Shown in pieces: positions 1-5,239 of a stretch of DNA of 5,239 nt. Each line of letters starts with the position of its first letter. Within the stretch, counting starts at the first letter, position 1. Source of the DNA: Anaerolineae bacterium (lineage in GTDB: Bacteria; Chloroflexota; Anaerolineae; Promineifilales; Promineifilaceae); NCBI GenBank assembly GCA_028277515.1, contig JANQGC010000041.1, positions 1 through 5,239 of the forward strand. Reading direction: 5' to 3'. The notes beneath the pieces are model-generated. The model ran no database searches. It saw only the letters and a list, made by a program, of their open reading frames with translations, and was not told the origin of the DNA. Both the position numbers and the translations under genes were made by a program.

Positions 1-1
1 G

Positions 2-895
2 GTGCTGGGCATTTTAGTTGACGCCAATGTGGAGTTGGGACGTTATGAGGAAGCGGTGGCCCTGGCGCAAGAGATGGTCGATTTGCGGCCCGGCCTACCA
101 TCCTACAGCCGCATCGCTTATCTGCGCGAGTTGCATGGGGATAGTGATGGGGCGATGGTAGCGATGAGGACGGCCGTTTCTTCGGGCATCCCCGGATCGG
201 AAGAGATGGCCTGGACACAGGTGCAGTTGGGTCATCTTTACTTGAAGCGGGGTGACCTGGATAATGCCGAGATGGTATACCGCGAGGCGCTGCACCACCG
301 GCCTGATTACCCGTTCGCTTTAGAGAGCATTGGCCGAATTCAGGCCCTGCGTGGTGATACGGCGGCGGCATTGAAGACGATTAAGGCGTTAATGAATGAG
401 GGGGCAACGGCCGAGCGGGCGATTCTGTTGGGTGAAATCTATGATACTTTGGGGGATCGTGTCACGGCCGAGGAGCAGTATAACCTGGCGCGACACCTGC
501 TGGATCACCACAACGAGGAAGATCACAGTCACGGCCATACTCTCCAGACGGCGCGCAATATCGGATCGGGGATGAATGTAGACAAGGAAATGGCTCTTTT
601 TGAAGCTGATTATGGTTATCCGCGCCGCGCATTGAGGTTAGCCCGTGCGGCGTATGCGGCACAGCCCAATATTTATGCCGCGGATACGCTGGCCTGGGCT
701 TTGTATAAAAATGGGCAGTTCCAGGAAGCGCGTCGATATAGTGAGGAGGCGCTGCGCCTGGGCACGGCCGATGCGCAGTTGTATTTACACGCGGCAGCCA
801 TTGCAGGGGCGGTAGATGATTATGCGTCGGCAGGCGAATATGAGGCGATGGCTATGAAAATTAATCCTCTGGGCCGGCTGCCGGGGAGCAGGTAA
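2..895 (+). CDS. TPR-repeat protein, 5'-truncated by the window edge
   Basis: The last 297 residues of a tetratricopeptide-repeat protein. The frame is open to the left edge and ends at TAA 893-895. The first visible repeat begins in mid-motif (LG...GRYEEAVALAQ, residues 2-23), so the GTG at 2 is probably not the true start. Further TPR-like helix pairs lie at about 34-66, 69-103 (LGHLYLKRGDLDNAEMVY), 105-135, 138-168, 224-253 (ADTLAWALYKNGQFQEARRY) and 257-288. A histidine/acid-rich linker at 165-179 (H165, H169, H170, H175, H177, H179) separates the two repeat blocks. The repeats suggest a protein-protein scaffold. The C-terminal pattern (ALFEADYG, then a repeat starting ADTLAWALYKNG) resembles cytoplasmic or secreted TPR proteins of Actinobacteria and Chloroflexota, recalled from memory. 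No enzymatic motif, membrane segment or signal peptide is visible in this part. Function unknown. The downstream regulator has its own promoter, so the two are probably not one operon. Confidence 0.85.
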   Translation: MLGILVDANVELGRYEEAVALAQEMVDLRPGLPSYSRIAYLRELHGDSDGAMVAMRTAVSSGIPGSEEMAWTQVQLGHLYLKRGDLDNAEMVYREALHHRPDYPFALESIGRIQALRGDTAAALKTIKALMNEGATAERAILLGEIYDTLGDRVTAEEQYNLARHLLDHHNEEDHSHGHTLQTARNIGSGMNVDKEMALFEADYGYPRRALRLARAAYAAQPNIYAADTLAWALYKNGQFQEARRYSEEALRLGTADAQLYLHAAAIAGAVDDYASAGEYEAMAMKINPLGRLPGSR

Positions 896-930
896 GGATC
901 TTTGCGCTCACAAAATTTTTGGGGTCAGAC

Positions 931-955
931 GCGACACGGTCGGGAGACCGGTCGC
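931..955. repeat. GNRA-capped hairpin, possible REP-like palindrome
   Basis: GCGAC (931-935) pairs with GTCGC (951-955) and CGGTC (937-941) pairs with GACCG (946-950). This gives ten base pairs, one bulged A (936) and a GGGA loop (942-945) that fits the GNRA tetraloop rule. It starts 36 bases after the TPR stop codon and ends 40 bases before the regulator's -35 box. No T tract follows on the + strand, so it is not a classical intrinsic terminator. It could protect the 3' end of the TPR mRNA or be one copy of a dispersed palindromic repeat. The pairing is seen directly; the role is inference. Confidence 0.55.
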
Positions 956-995
956 AGCCGAGGCCTTAGGAACTTCTGTAACTGCACTTAAGCGG

Positions 996-1031
996 TTGGC
1001 CCTGGCGAGGTCTGCTTCTATAATTTGTTCA
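996..1031 (+). promoter_or_regulatory. Sigma70-type promoter of the LuxR/MalT-like regulator, probably leaderless
   Basis: TTGGCC (996-1001, 4 of 6 matches to TTGACA) and TATAAT (1019-1024, perfect) are separated by the optimal 17 bp. Counting six bases on from the -10 box puts +1 at 1031, which is the A of the regulator's ATG. No Shine-Dalgarno sequence sits at a usable distance from that ATG: the nearest purine run, GAGG at 1007-1010, is 20 bases away and inside the promoter spacer. Together these point to a leaderless transcript. Confidence 0.7.
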
Positions 1032-3754
1032 TGCCGCCACAGATTTTAGCTACCAAGTTGTTTGCTCCGCAGATACGGCCGGCTATCGTACCCCGCTCCC
1101 GTTTATTGGCGAGCTTGAATAAAGGATTAGCAGGCAAACTGACGCTTGTCTCCGCGCCGGCCGGTTTTGGCAAAACGACCCTGGTGGGAGAATGGATCGC
1201 CAATCTTGACCAACCGGCAGCCTGGCTGTCGTTGGATGAAAGCGACAATGATCTCAACCGCTTTTTGGCCTATTTCATTGCCGCCTTACAGTCGATATTA
1301 CCCGATCTGGGCAGTGGTGTGTTGAAGGCATTGCAGGCACCGCCGCCAGTGCCGACCGAGCCGCTGCTGGTTGCTTTATTAAATGATATAACCGCCATAC
1401 CCAATGACTTTTTGCTTGTTCTTGACGACTATCATGTCATTGATGCTCCAGAGGTTCACGAAACACTGATTTTTTTTCTGAATCATTTACCACAACAAAT
1501 GCACCTGGTGATCACAACCCGCGAAGATCCACCCCTGCCCCTGCCCCGTCTGCGGGTGCGCGGGAAGTTGAATGAACTGGGGACGGCCGAGCTGCGATTC
1601 AACTCAAAGGAGGCGGCCGATTTTCTCAACCAGGTCATGGACCTGAACCTTTCTTCGGCTGCGGTTCAATCTCTGGAAGAACGGACCGAGGGTTGGATTG
1701 CCGGTTTGCAGTTAGCGGCACTCTCCATGCGCGGGCATCAGGGCAGCGAGCGATTTATCGAGTCGTTTACTGGCAGCCACCGTCTTGTAGTTGATTATCT
1801 CGCCGAGGAAATATTGCAACAGCAGTCACAAGAGGTGCAGACATTTCTGCTGCAAACATCCGTGCTGGCGCGCCTATGTGGCCCGTTATGTGATGCGGTT
1901 GTCGGGGAGAAAAATATTAACGGGCAAGGCATCTTGACCCACCTGGTACGCAGCAACCTGTTGATCGCACCGCTGGATGGCCAGGGGCAGTGGTACCGTT
2001 ATCATCAATTATTCGCCGACGCCCTGCACGGCCGATTGTTGAAGGAACAGCCGGATCTGGCGCATGGTCTGCACCGTCGGGCCTGTGCCTGGTTTGAAAA
2101 TAATAATCTGCACTCGGAAGCGATCGGCCATGCCCTGGCCGGCGGAGATTTTGGACATGCTGCTGATTTGATTGAAAATGAATGGTCGATCATTCGCCGT
2201 AGTTGTTTCCGCAGCCCAACCTGGCTGAGCTGGGTTGAAGCATTGCCGCAGGAGATCGTGCGCCAACGACCGGTGATTATTGTTGGCTATGCCTGGGAGC
2301 TGCTCAATTTTGGCCAACTGCAAGCGGCCGAACAGCAAATGATCCTGGCCGAGCAATGGCTGGAACCGGGTGATGACGACTTGTCTCCAGACGAAGCTAA
2401 TGATCAGGAAATGGTCATTGCCAACCAAAAAGAGTGGCCGTACTTAAGAGCAACACTGGCCAGCGCGCGGGCTTTTTATGCTCAGGCCCTGGGGGATGTG
2501 CCGGGCACAATGAAATATGCGCGACGAACCCTGGCCAATGCGCAGAATGATGATCAGCATACGCGGGGTATTGCCAGTTTTCTGCTGGGATTGGGATTTT
2601 GGAGCAGTGGGGAACTTGAAAAAGCTTATCAAGCTATGAGCGAAGGAATGGTCGATCTGCGGCAGGCGGGCAGTTTTCTTTTTGCTATCAGCGGTACGAT
2701 TTTTATGGCTGATATTTTAGTGGACCTGGGCCGCCTGCGGCTGGCCATAAGCACGCTGCAAGAGGCTTTGCGGCTGGCTGAAGCGCAGGGAAAGCCTTAT
2801 ATTGAAGGGGTGGCCGATCTATTCCTGGGATTGTGCGATTTGTTCCGCGAGCAGGGAAATTTGCAAGAGGCGGAAGCTTTCAGAGAACGCAGCGTGGCAG
2901 TGAAGGATGGTTCGGCGCTGCCTTATTGGGATTATCGTTATCTCCTGGCACAGGCCCGTGAGAAGGAAGCAAGAGGGGATCTGGACGGTGCATTGCAGCT
3001 TCTTATTGAAGCAGAAGGCACGGGTTATGACATCCCTGTTCCACCGATTCGGCCGTTGGCGGCGTTGAAGGCCGAGATTTGGATTCGCCAAGGGGCGCTC
3101 TCCAAGGCGCAAGCCTGGGCTGACCAACGGGGGCTGGCCGTCAATGCTCCCCTGGACTATCTTCAGGAGTTTGAACATCATATCTTGGCCAGACTGCTCA
3201 TCGGCCGCTATCGATCCCAGGCGCAGAAGGAGACGCTTGCGGCGGCCGAGGACCTCTTGAGGCGGCTTTTGGATGATGCTCGAAAAGGGAAGCGAGTTGG
3301 AAGTGTGATTGCTGTTCAAATCACGCAAGCTTTGGCACGCCAGGCCGCGAATGATATTTCTGCGGCGCAAAATCATCTACAGCAAGCGTTATTATTGGCT
3401 GAACCGGAGGGCTATGTGCGCATTTTTGTCAAGGAAGGGCTGATCATGCGCGAGTTGTTAGGGTTACTGGCCATTGAGGATGAGCGTTTGAGTGCATATG
3501 TTCAACGACTGTTGGCCTACTTTGGTGAGGAGAAATCCGAGCATGATTTGATTGAACCTTTGACTCCAAGGGAACAGGAAGTGCTCAGACTGATCGCCGC
3601 CGGGCGGTCCAACCCTGAAATTGCCGCAGAGTTAGTGATTGCGGTGACCACGGTGAAGACGCATGTTAAAAATATTTATGGCAAGCTGGGGGTAAGTAAT
3701 CGTTTTGAAGCGATTGAGCGAAGTCGTGGGTTAAATTTGACAAAATCTGATTGA
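1031..3754 (+). CDS. MalT/LAL-type LuxR-family transcriptional regulator (ATPase, helical repeats, HTH)
   Basis: A 907-residue ATP-dependent transcription activator of the MalT/LAL class, near the family's usual size of about 900. The N-terminal STAND ATPase domain has Walker A APAGFGKTT (residues 42-50), Walker B LLVLDD (128-133) and a sensor-like TTRED (162-166) followed by PPLPLPRLR. The family hallmark TEGWIAGLQLA lies at 219-229. A winged-helix section ends in SNLLIAPLD (308-316) and WYRYHQLFADAL (321-332). Residues from about 335 to 835 are TPR-like helices, taken in this family to bind the inducer. The C-terminal LuxR HTH spans 844-901 (LTPREQEVLRLIAAGRS, then TTVKTHVKNIYGKLGV). In MalT, ATP and inducer binding drive oligomerisation and activation; the ligand here is unknown. 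ATG 1031 is preferred over TTG 1025 because it coincides with the predicted transcription start and fits the family's N-terminus. The gene ends 196 bases before a co-oriented oxidoreductase/ABC pair, its likely target. Confidence 0.93.
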   Translation: MPPQILATKLFAPQIRPAIVPRSRLLASLNKGLAGKLTLVSAPAGFGKTTLVGEWIANLDQPAAWLSLDESDNDLNRFLAYFIAALQSILPDLGSGVLKALQAPPPVPTEPLLVALLNDITAIPNDFLLVLDDYHVIDAPEVHETLIFFLNHLPQQMHLVITTREDPPLPLPRLRVRGKLNELGTAELRFNSKEAADFLNQVMDLNLSSAAVQSLEERTEGWIAGLQLAALSMRGHQGSERFIESFTGSHRLVVDYLAEEILQQQSQEVQTFLLQTSVLARLCGPLCDAVVGEKNINGQGILTHLVRSNLLIAPLDGQGQWYRYHQLFADALHGRLLKEQPDLAHGLHRRACAWFENNNLHSEAIGHALAGGDFGHAADLIENEWSIIRRSCFRSPTWLSWVEALPQEIVRQRPVIIVGYAWELLNFGQLQAAEQQMILAEQWLEPGDDDLSPDEANDQEMVIANQKEWPYLRATLASARAFYAQALGDVPGTMKYARRTLANAQNDDQHTRGIASFLLGLGFWSSGELEKAYQAMSEGMVDLRQAGSFLFAISGTIFMADILVDLGRLRLAISTLQEALRLAEAQGKPYIEGVADLFLGLCDLFREQGNLQEAEAFRERSVAVKDGSALPYWDYRYLLAQAREKEARGDLDGALQLLIEAEGTGYDIPVPPIRPLAALKAEIWIRQGALSKAQAWADQRGLAVNAPLDYLQEFEHHILARLLIGRYRSQAQKETLAAAEDLLRRLLDDARKGKRVGSVIAVQITQALARQAANDISAAQNHLQQALLLAEPEGYVRIFVKEGLIMRELLGLLAIEDERLSAYVQRLLAYFGEEKSEHDLIEPLTPREQEVLRLIAAGRSNPEIAAELVIAVTTVKTHVKNIYGKLGVSNRFEAIERSRGLNLTKSD

Positions 3755-3771
3755 CAATAAGTGTAAAATTT
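3733..3771. promoter_or_regulatory. Inverted repeat with two TTGACA boxes over the regulator's stop codon; candidate operator/promoter
   Basis: AAATTTGACA (3733-3742) and TGTAAAATTT (3762-3771) are inverted copies matching at 9 of 10 positions, with arm centres 29 bp apart. TTGACA occurs perfectly at 3737-3742 and again at 3751-3756, and TAAAAT (3764-3769) resembles a -10 box. The spacing from the first TTGACA to TAAAAT is 21 bp, too long for a standard promoter, and the second has no -10 at the right distance. The element may be an activator-dependent promoter or an operator for the downstream pair. It overlaps the end of the regulator's coding sequence, and the sequence is AT-rich, so chance similarity is possible. 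Confidence 0.3.
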
Positions 3772-3783
3772 CGCGAACAACCG

Positions 3784-3815
3784 ATCTCCTCCCCCCATCT
3801 CCTCCTTCTGGAGGA
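3784..3815 (+). promoter_or_regulatory. Pyrimidine-rich leader element with hairpin, complementary to the downstream SD
   Basis: The nine-base unit ATCTCCTCC occurs at 3784-3792 and again at 3797-3805. TCCTCC (3800-3805) can fold onto GGAGGA (3810-3815) across a TTCT loop. The overlapping stretch TCCTTCTG (3803-3810) is a perfect eight-base complement of CAGAAGGA (3936-3943), which contains the oxidoreductase's Shine-Dalgarno sequence. The two pairings exclude each other, so a translational on/off switch is conceivable. The complementarity is seen directly. The regulatory role is inference, weakened by the low complexity of the polypyrimidine and polypurine stretches. Confidence 0.3.
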
Positions 3816-3872
3816 TGTTATCCTTCCGTGAATCCATTATCTTTACTGCATCGTTAATAAATGCTCTTTGGA

Positions 3873-3895
3873 ATGCAGCCAATCCGGTTCTGCAT
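3873..3895 (+). other. Leader hairpin upstream of the oxidoreductase
   Basis: ATGCAG (3873-3878) pairs with CTGCAT (3890-3895) and CC (3879-3880) with GG (3886-3887), leaving an AATCC loop and a two-base TT bulge. The right arm is also part of the perfect ten-base palindrome CTGCATGCAG (3890-3899), so the site could instead act as a DNA-level operator. Role unknown. Confidence 0.3.
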
Positions 3896-3913
3896 GCAGG
3901 AAGGTATCGCCTA

Positions 3914-3929
3914 TGCATCGAAGGATGCG
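3914..3929 (+). other. Small hairpin just before the oxidoreductase SD
   Basis: GCATC (3915-3919) pairs with GATGC (3924-3928) around a GAAG loop, extended by a T-G wobble at 3914/3929. It ends seven bases before the Shine-Dalgarno sequence at 3937-3943 and may help keep that sequence single-stranded. A five-base stem is common by chance. Confidence 0.25.
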
Positions 3930-3936
3930 CATATAC

Positions 3937-3943
3937 AGAAGGA
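3937..3943 (+). promoter_or_regulatory. Ribosome binding site that decides the oxidoreductase start
   Basis: AGAAGGA ends seven bases before ATG 3951, an ideal spacing, but only one base before the in-frame ATG at 3945. This selects 3951 as the start and gives the N-terminus MKAFVYHEYGG expected for the family. Confidence 0.75.
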
Positions 3944-3950
3944 AATGAAA

Positions 3951-4931
3951 ATGAAAGCGTTTGTATATCATGAATATGGAGGGCCAGAGGTCCTTCAGCT
4001 AACAGAAGTAGAAAGGCCGAATCCGCAAATGGATGAGGTTCTGGTGAAGATTCATGCCATTTCGGTCAATCCGGCCGAGTGGCACAGCCTGGCAGCAACG
4101 AATGTCATTGTCCGCGCCGCCGAGGGGCTGCGCAAGCCGAAGAAGCCCATCCTTGGCGCTGATTTTTCAGGCATTGTACAGGCGGTGGGTGCGGATGTGA
4201 GCGGTTTTCAGGCCGGTGACGCGGTATACGGCCGCAGCCAGAAGGGCGGGTTTGCGGAGTATGTGGCCATCCCCCAACATCGAATGGCGATGAAACCGGG
4301 CAACCTCTCATTCGCTGAGGCGGCGGCCGTTCCCCTGGGATCACTCACCGCGCTGCAAGGGTTGCGCAAAGGGGGAATTAAGGCTGGACAACGGGTGCTG
4401 ATCAATGGTGCTTCCGGTGGCATAGGGACATTCATGGTGCAGCTCGCTCGAATCTTCGAGGCTGAGGTAACGGGTGTATGCAGCACGCGTAATGTGGAGA
4501 TGGTCCACTCGCTTGGCGCGCAAGAAGTCATTGATTACACACGAGAGGCGCTTGTTAATGGGCGGCGGCCGTTTGACTTGGTCCTGGATAATGTGGGAAA
4601 TCTAACCGTTTCTGATTATCAGAAGCTGCTGACACCCGGTGGCGCCTGTGTCGTCATCGGTTTTGAAGATATGGGACGTTTGTTTCATATTCTGACCAGG
4701 GGAACCCTTGTTTCCCTGACCAGCAGCCAGACGATTGGTGTGATCAATACCAACACCAATCAAGCCGACCTGGATTATATCAGGGGCTTGATCGAAGCGG
4801 AGGAGATTCGAGTGGTGATCGACCGCTGCTATCCCTTCACAGAACTGCCGGAGGCGATGGGCTATCTAAGCAAAAAACATGCCCGGGGCAAGGTTGTCGT
4901 TTCATTGGAGGTTGAGCATGAAAGCGATTGA
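3951..4931 (+). CDS. NAD(P)-dependent MDR oxidoreductase, zinc-independent quinone-reductase/alcohol-dehydrogenase-like
   Basis: A 326-residue medium-chain dehydrogenase/reductase, the usual length for the quinone-oxidoreductase branch. The N-terminal GroES-like domain opens MKAFVYHEYGGPEVL. It carries SVNPAEW (38-44) and GADFSGIVQAVGADVSGF (69-86), where zinc enzymes have a GHE motif, followed by GDAVYG (89-94). No catalytic-zinc His/Cys set and no structural-zinc Cys cluster is present, so a zinc-free NAD(P)H-dependent reduction of quinones, enones or similar carbonyls is likely. The Rossmann motif is NGASGGIGTFMVQLA (152-166), and the C-terminus ends GKVVVSL as in relatives. It is probably cytoplasmic. 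Homologues are often annotated simply as NAD(P)-dependent alcohol dehydrogenase; the substrate cannot be assigned. The last 14 bases overlap the ABC ATPase gene, which implies co-transcription. An in-frame extension back to ATG 3861 adds 30 residues unlike the family and is not favoured. Confidence 0.9.
   Translation: MKAFVYHEYGGPEVLQLTEVERPNPQMDEVLVKIHAISVNPAEWHSLAATNVIVRAAEGLRKPKKPILGADFSGIVQAVGADVSGFQAGDAVYGRSQKGGFAEYVAIPQHRMAMKPGNLSFAEAAAVPLGSLTALQGLRKGGIKAGQRVLINGASGGIGTFMVQLARIFEAEVTGVCSTRNVEMVHSLGAQEVIDYTREALVNGRRPFDLVLDNVGNLTVSDYQKLLTPGGACVVIGFEDMGRLFHILTRGTLVSLTSSQTIGVINTNTNQADLDYIRGLIEAEEIRVVIDRCYPFTELPEAMGYLSKKHARGKVVVSLEVEHESD
4907..4911 (+). promoter_or_regulatory. Ribosome binding site of the ABC ATPase, inside the oxidoreductase gene
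   Basis: GGAGG lies six bases before ATG 4918 and within the oxidoreductase's last codons. It fixes the ATPase start and suggests coupled translation of the two genes. Confidence 0.8.
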
Positions 4932-5239
4932 AGTCGAGAATTTATATAAATCCTATGGGGCGCTGGAAGTCTTGAAGGGGATCAATATTGAGGTTGAACG
5001 CGGCGCCCTTGCTGCCTTGCTGGGGCCAAATGGCGCAGGCAAGACGACCCTGGTACGCATACTAAGCACTTTGCTGCGCTTTGATGCCGGCAGCGCCAGG
5101 GTATTCGGCCACGATGTCCTACGTGAAGCGGATGCGGTACGGCAGCGGGTCAGCCTTACCGGCCAATTTGCCTCTGTCGATGATGAGTTGAGTGGAGTAG
5201 AGAACTTGATCCTGGTGGCGAGGCTGCTCGGTTTTTCCT
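4918..5239 (+). CDS. ABC transporter ATP-binding protein, DrrA/multidrug type, 3'-truncated by the window edge
   Basis: The first 107 residues of an ABC ATPase, open to the right edge. It begins MKAIEVENLYKSYGALEVLKG, with the A-loop aromatic at Y13, Walker A GPNGAGKT (36-43), and a Q-loop at Q83 in LTGQFASVDDELSGVENL (80-97). The GQ(F/Y)ASVD-x-x-L(S/T)G-x-ENL pattern is typical of the daunorubicin-resistance DrrA group, which pairs with a separate ABC-2 membrane protein to export hydrophobic compounds; that pairing is family knowledge. The signature LSGGQ, Walker B and H-loop lie beyond the window, so activity cannot be confirmed. The protein should sit on the cytoplasmic face of the membrane. 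Its start overlaps the oxidoreductase by 14 bases, and the reading frame differs. A permease gene is expected next. The substrate is unknown. Confidence 0.9.
   Translation, partial: MKAIEVENLYKSYGALEVLKGINIEVERGALAALLGPNGAGKTTLVRILSTLLRFDAGSARVFGHDVLREADAVRQRVSLTGQFASVDDELSGVENLILVARLLGFS

Larger units (their letters stand above)
171..4571. repeat. Over-represented palindrome CGGCCG (17 copies)
   Basis: By hand count CGGCCG starts at 171, 408, 465, 765, 1076, 1158, 1584, 1614, 2029, 2325, 3050, 3202, 3243, 4072, 4229, 4324 and 4566. About two would be expected by base composition alone, assuming roughly 55% GC. All copies are inside genes. Eleven are read as xCG-GCC-Gxx, but three fall in each of the other two reading phases, so codon preference is not the whole cause. 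Confidence 0.6.

Noticed and set aside
911..955. Intrinsic terminator for the TPR gene, or for a minus-strand transcript
   Set aside because: The hairpin has no T tract after it on the + strand, and the A/T run at 912-920 is about ten bases away from the stem on the minus strand, with its nearest bases in the A orientation.
1025..1030. TTG at 1025 as the regulator's start
   Set aside because: It lies immediately after the -10 box, upstream of the predicted +1, has no SD, and adds only two residues.
2009..3376. Minus-strand open frames of 62 to 185 codons opposite the regulator
   Set aside because: They are antisense to a well-supported gene, show no family resemblance, and have no promoter or SD context that I can support.
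3751..3773. Perfect TTGACA at 3751-3756 as a -35 box
   Set aside because: Sequence 15-19 bases downstream is GC-rich (TCGCGAACA) with no -10-like hexamer; it is kept only as part of the inverted-repeat element.
3828..3857. Nine-codon leader ORF (GTG to TAA, followed by a second TAA) after GGAGGA
   Set aside because: The SD spacing of 12 bases is long, the peptide has no run of a regulatory amino acid, and so short an ORF is likely by chance.
3861..3950. In-frame N-terminal extension of the oxidoreductase from ATG 3861 (30 extra residues)
   Set aside because: No Shine-Dalgarno sequence precedes it and the added residues do not resemble the family, whereas ATG 3951 has AGAAGGA at seven bases and gives the expected MKAFVYHEYGG start.
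3815..3973. 52-codon ORF starting at the ATG in GGAGGATG
   Set aside because: The SD-like bases abut the ATG with no spacing, the translated product shows no family resemblance, and it runs into the oxidoreductase gene in another frame.
4105..4531. Minus-strand open frames opposite the oxidoreductase
   Set aside because: They are antisense shadows, with low-complexity Pro/Arg/Ser-rich translations and no independent evidence.

Overview
The window holds four genes, all on the + strand, and looks like bacterial chromosome from a member of the Chloroflexota (Anaerolineae/Caldilineae-like). That assignment is inference. It rests on a 907-residue MalT/LAL-type LuxR regulator (a family very common in that phylum) next to a zinc-free MDR oxidoreductase and a DrrA-like ABC ATPase, moderate GC content, a strong excess of the palindrome CGGCCG, and a promoter that appears to give a leaderless mRNA. 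No rRNA, tRNA, CRISPR array, transposase or integrase is visible.

Layout. Positions 2-895 are the 3' part of a TPR-repeat protein whose start lies before the window. Positions 896-1030 are a short intergenic region with a compact GNRA-capped hairpin (931-955) and a near-consensus sigma70-type promoter (TTGGCC, 17 bp, TATAAT) whose predicted start site is the A of the next ATG. Positions 1031-3754 encode the large regulator: an N-terminal STAND-type ATPase, a helical-repeat middle and a C-terminal LuxR helix-turn-helix. Positions 3755-3950 are a 196-base leader. It holds an inverted repeat over the regulator's stop codon, a pyrimidine-rich tract with two CTCC-type repeats, and three small hairpins. 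One strand of the first hairpin can instead pair with the Shine-Dalgarno sequence of the next gene. Positions 3951-4931 encode a 326-residue NAD(P)-dependent quinone-oxidoreductase-like MDR enzyme. From 4918, overlapping it by 14 bases, an ABC transporter ATPase of the DrrA/multidrug type runs off the right edge.

How the genes may work together. The oxidoreductase and ATPase overlap and each has a good ribosome binding site, so they are almost certainly co-transcribed and probably translationally coupled. A membrane permease (DrrB/ABC-2 type) is expected just beyond the right edge. The regulator lies immediately upstream in the same orientation with its own promoter, so it is the obvious candidate to sense a ligand and switch on the redox enzyme/efflux pair. 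The ligand and the exported substrate cannot be read from the sequence. The TPR gene appears to be a separate unit.

Nothing here is clearly an undescribed system. The points most worth checking are the leaderless regulator promoter, the structured leader before the oxidoreductase, and the CGGCCG excess.
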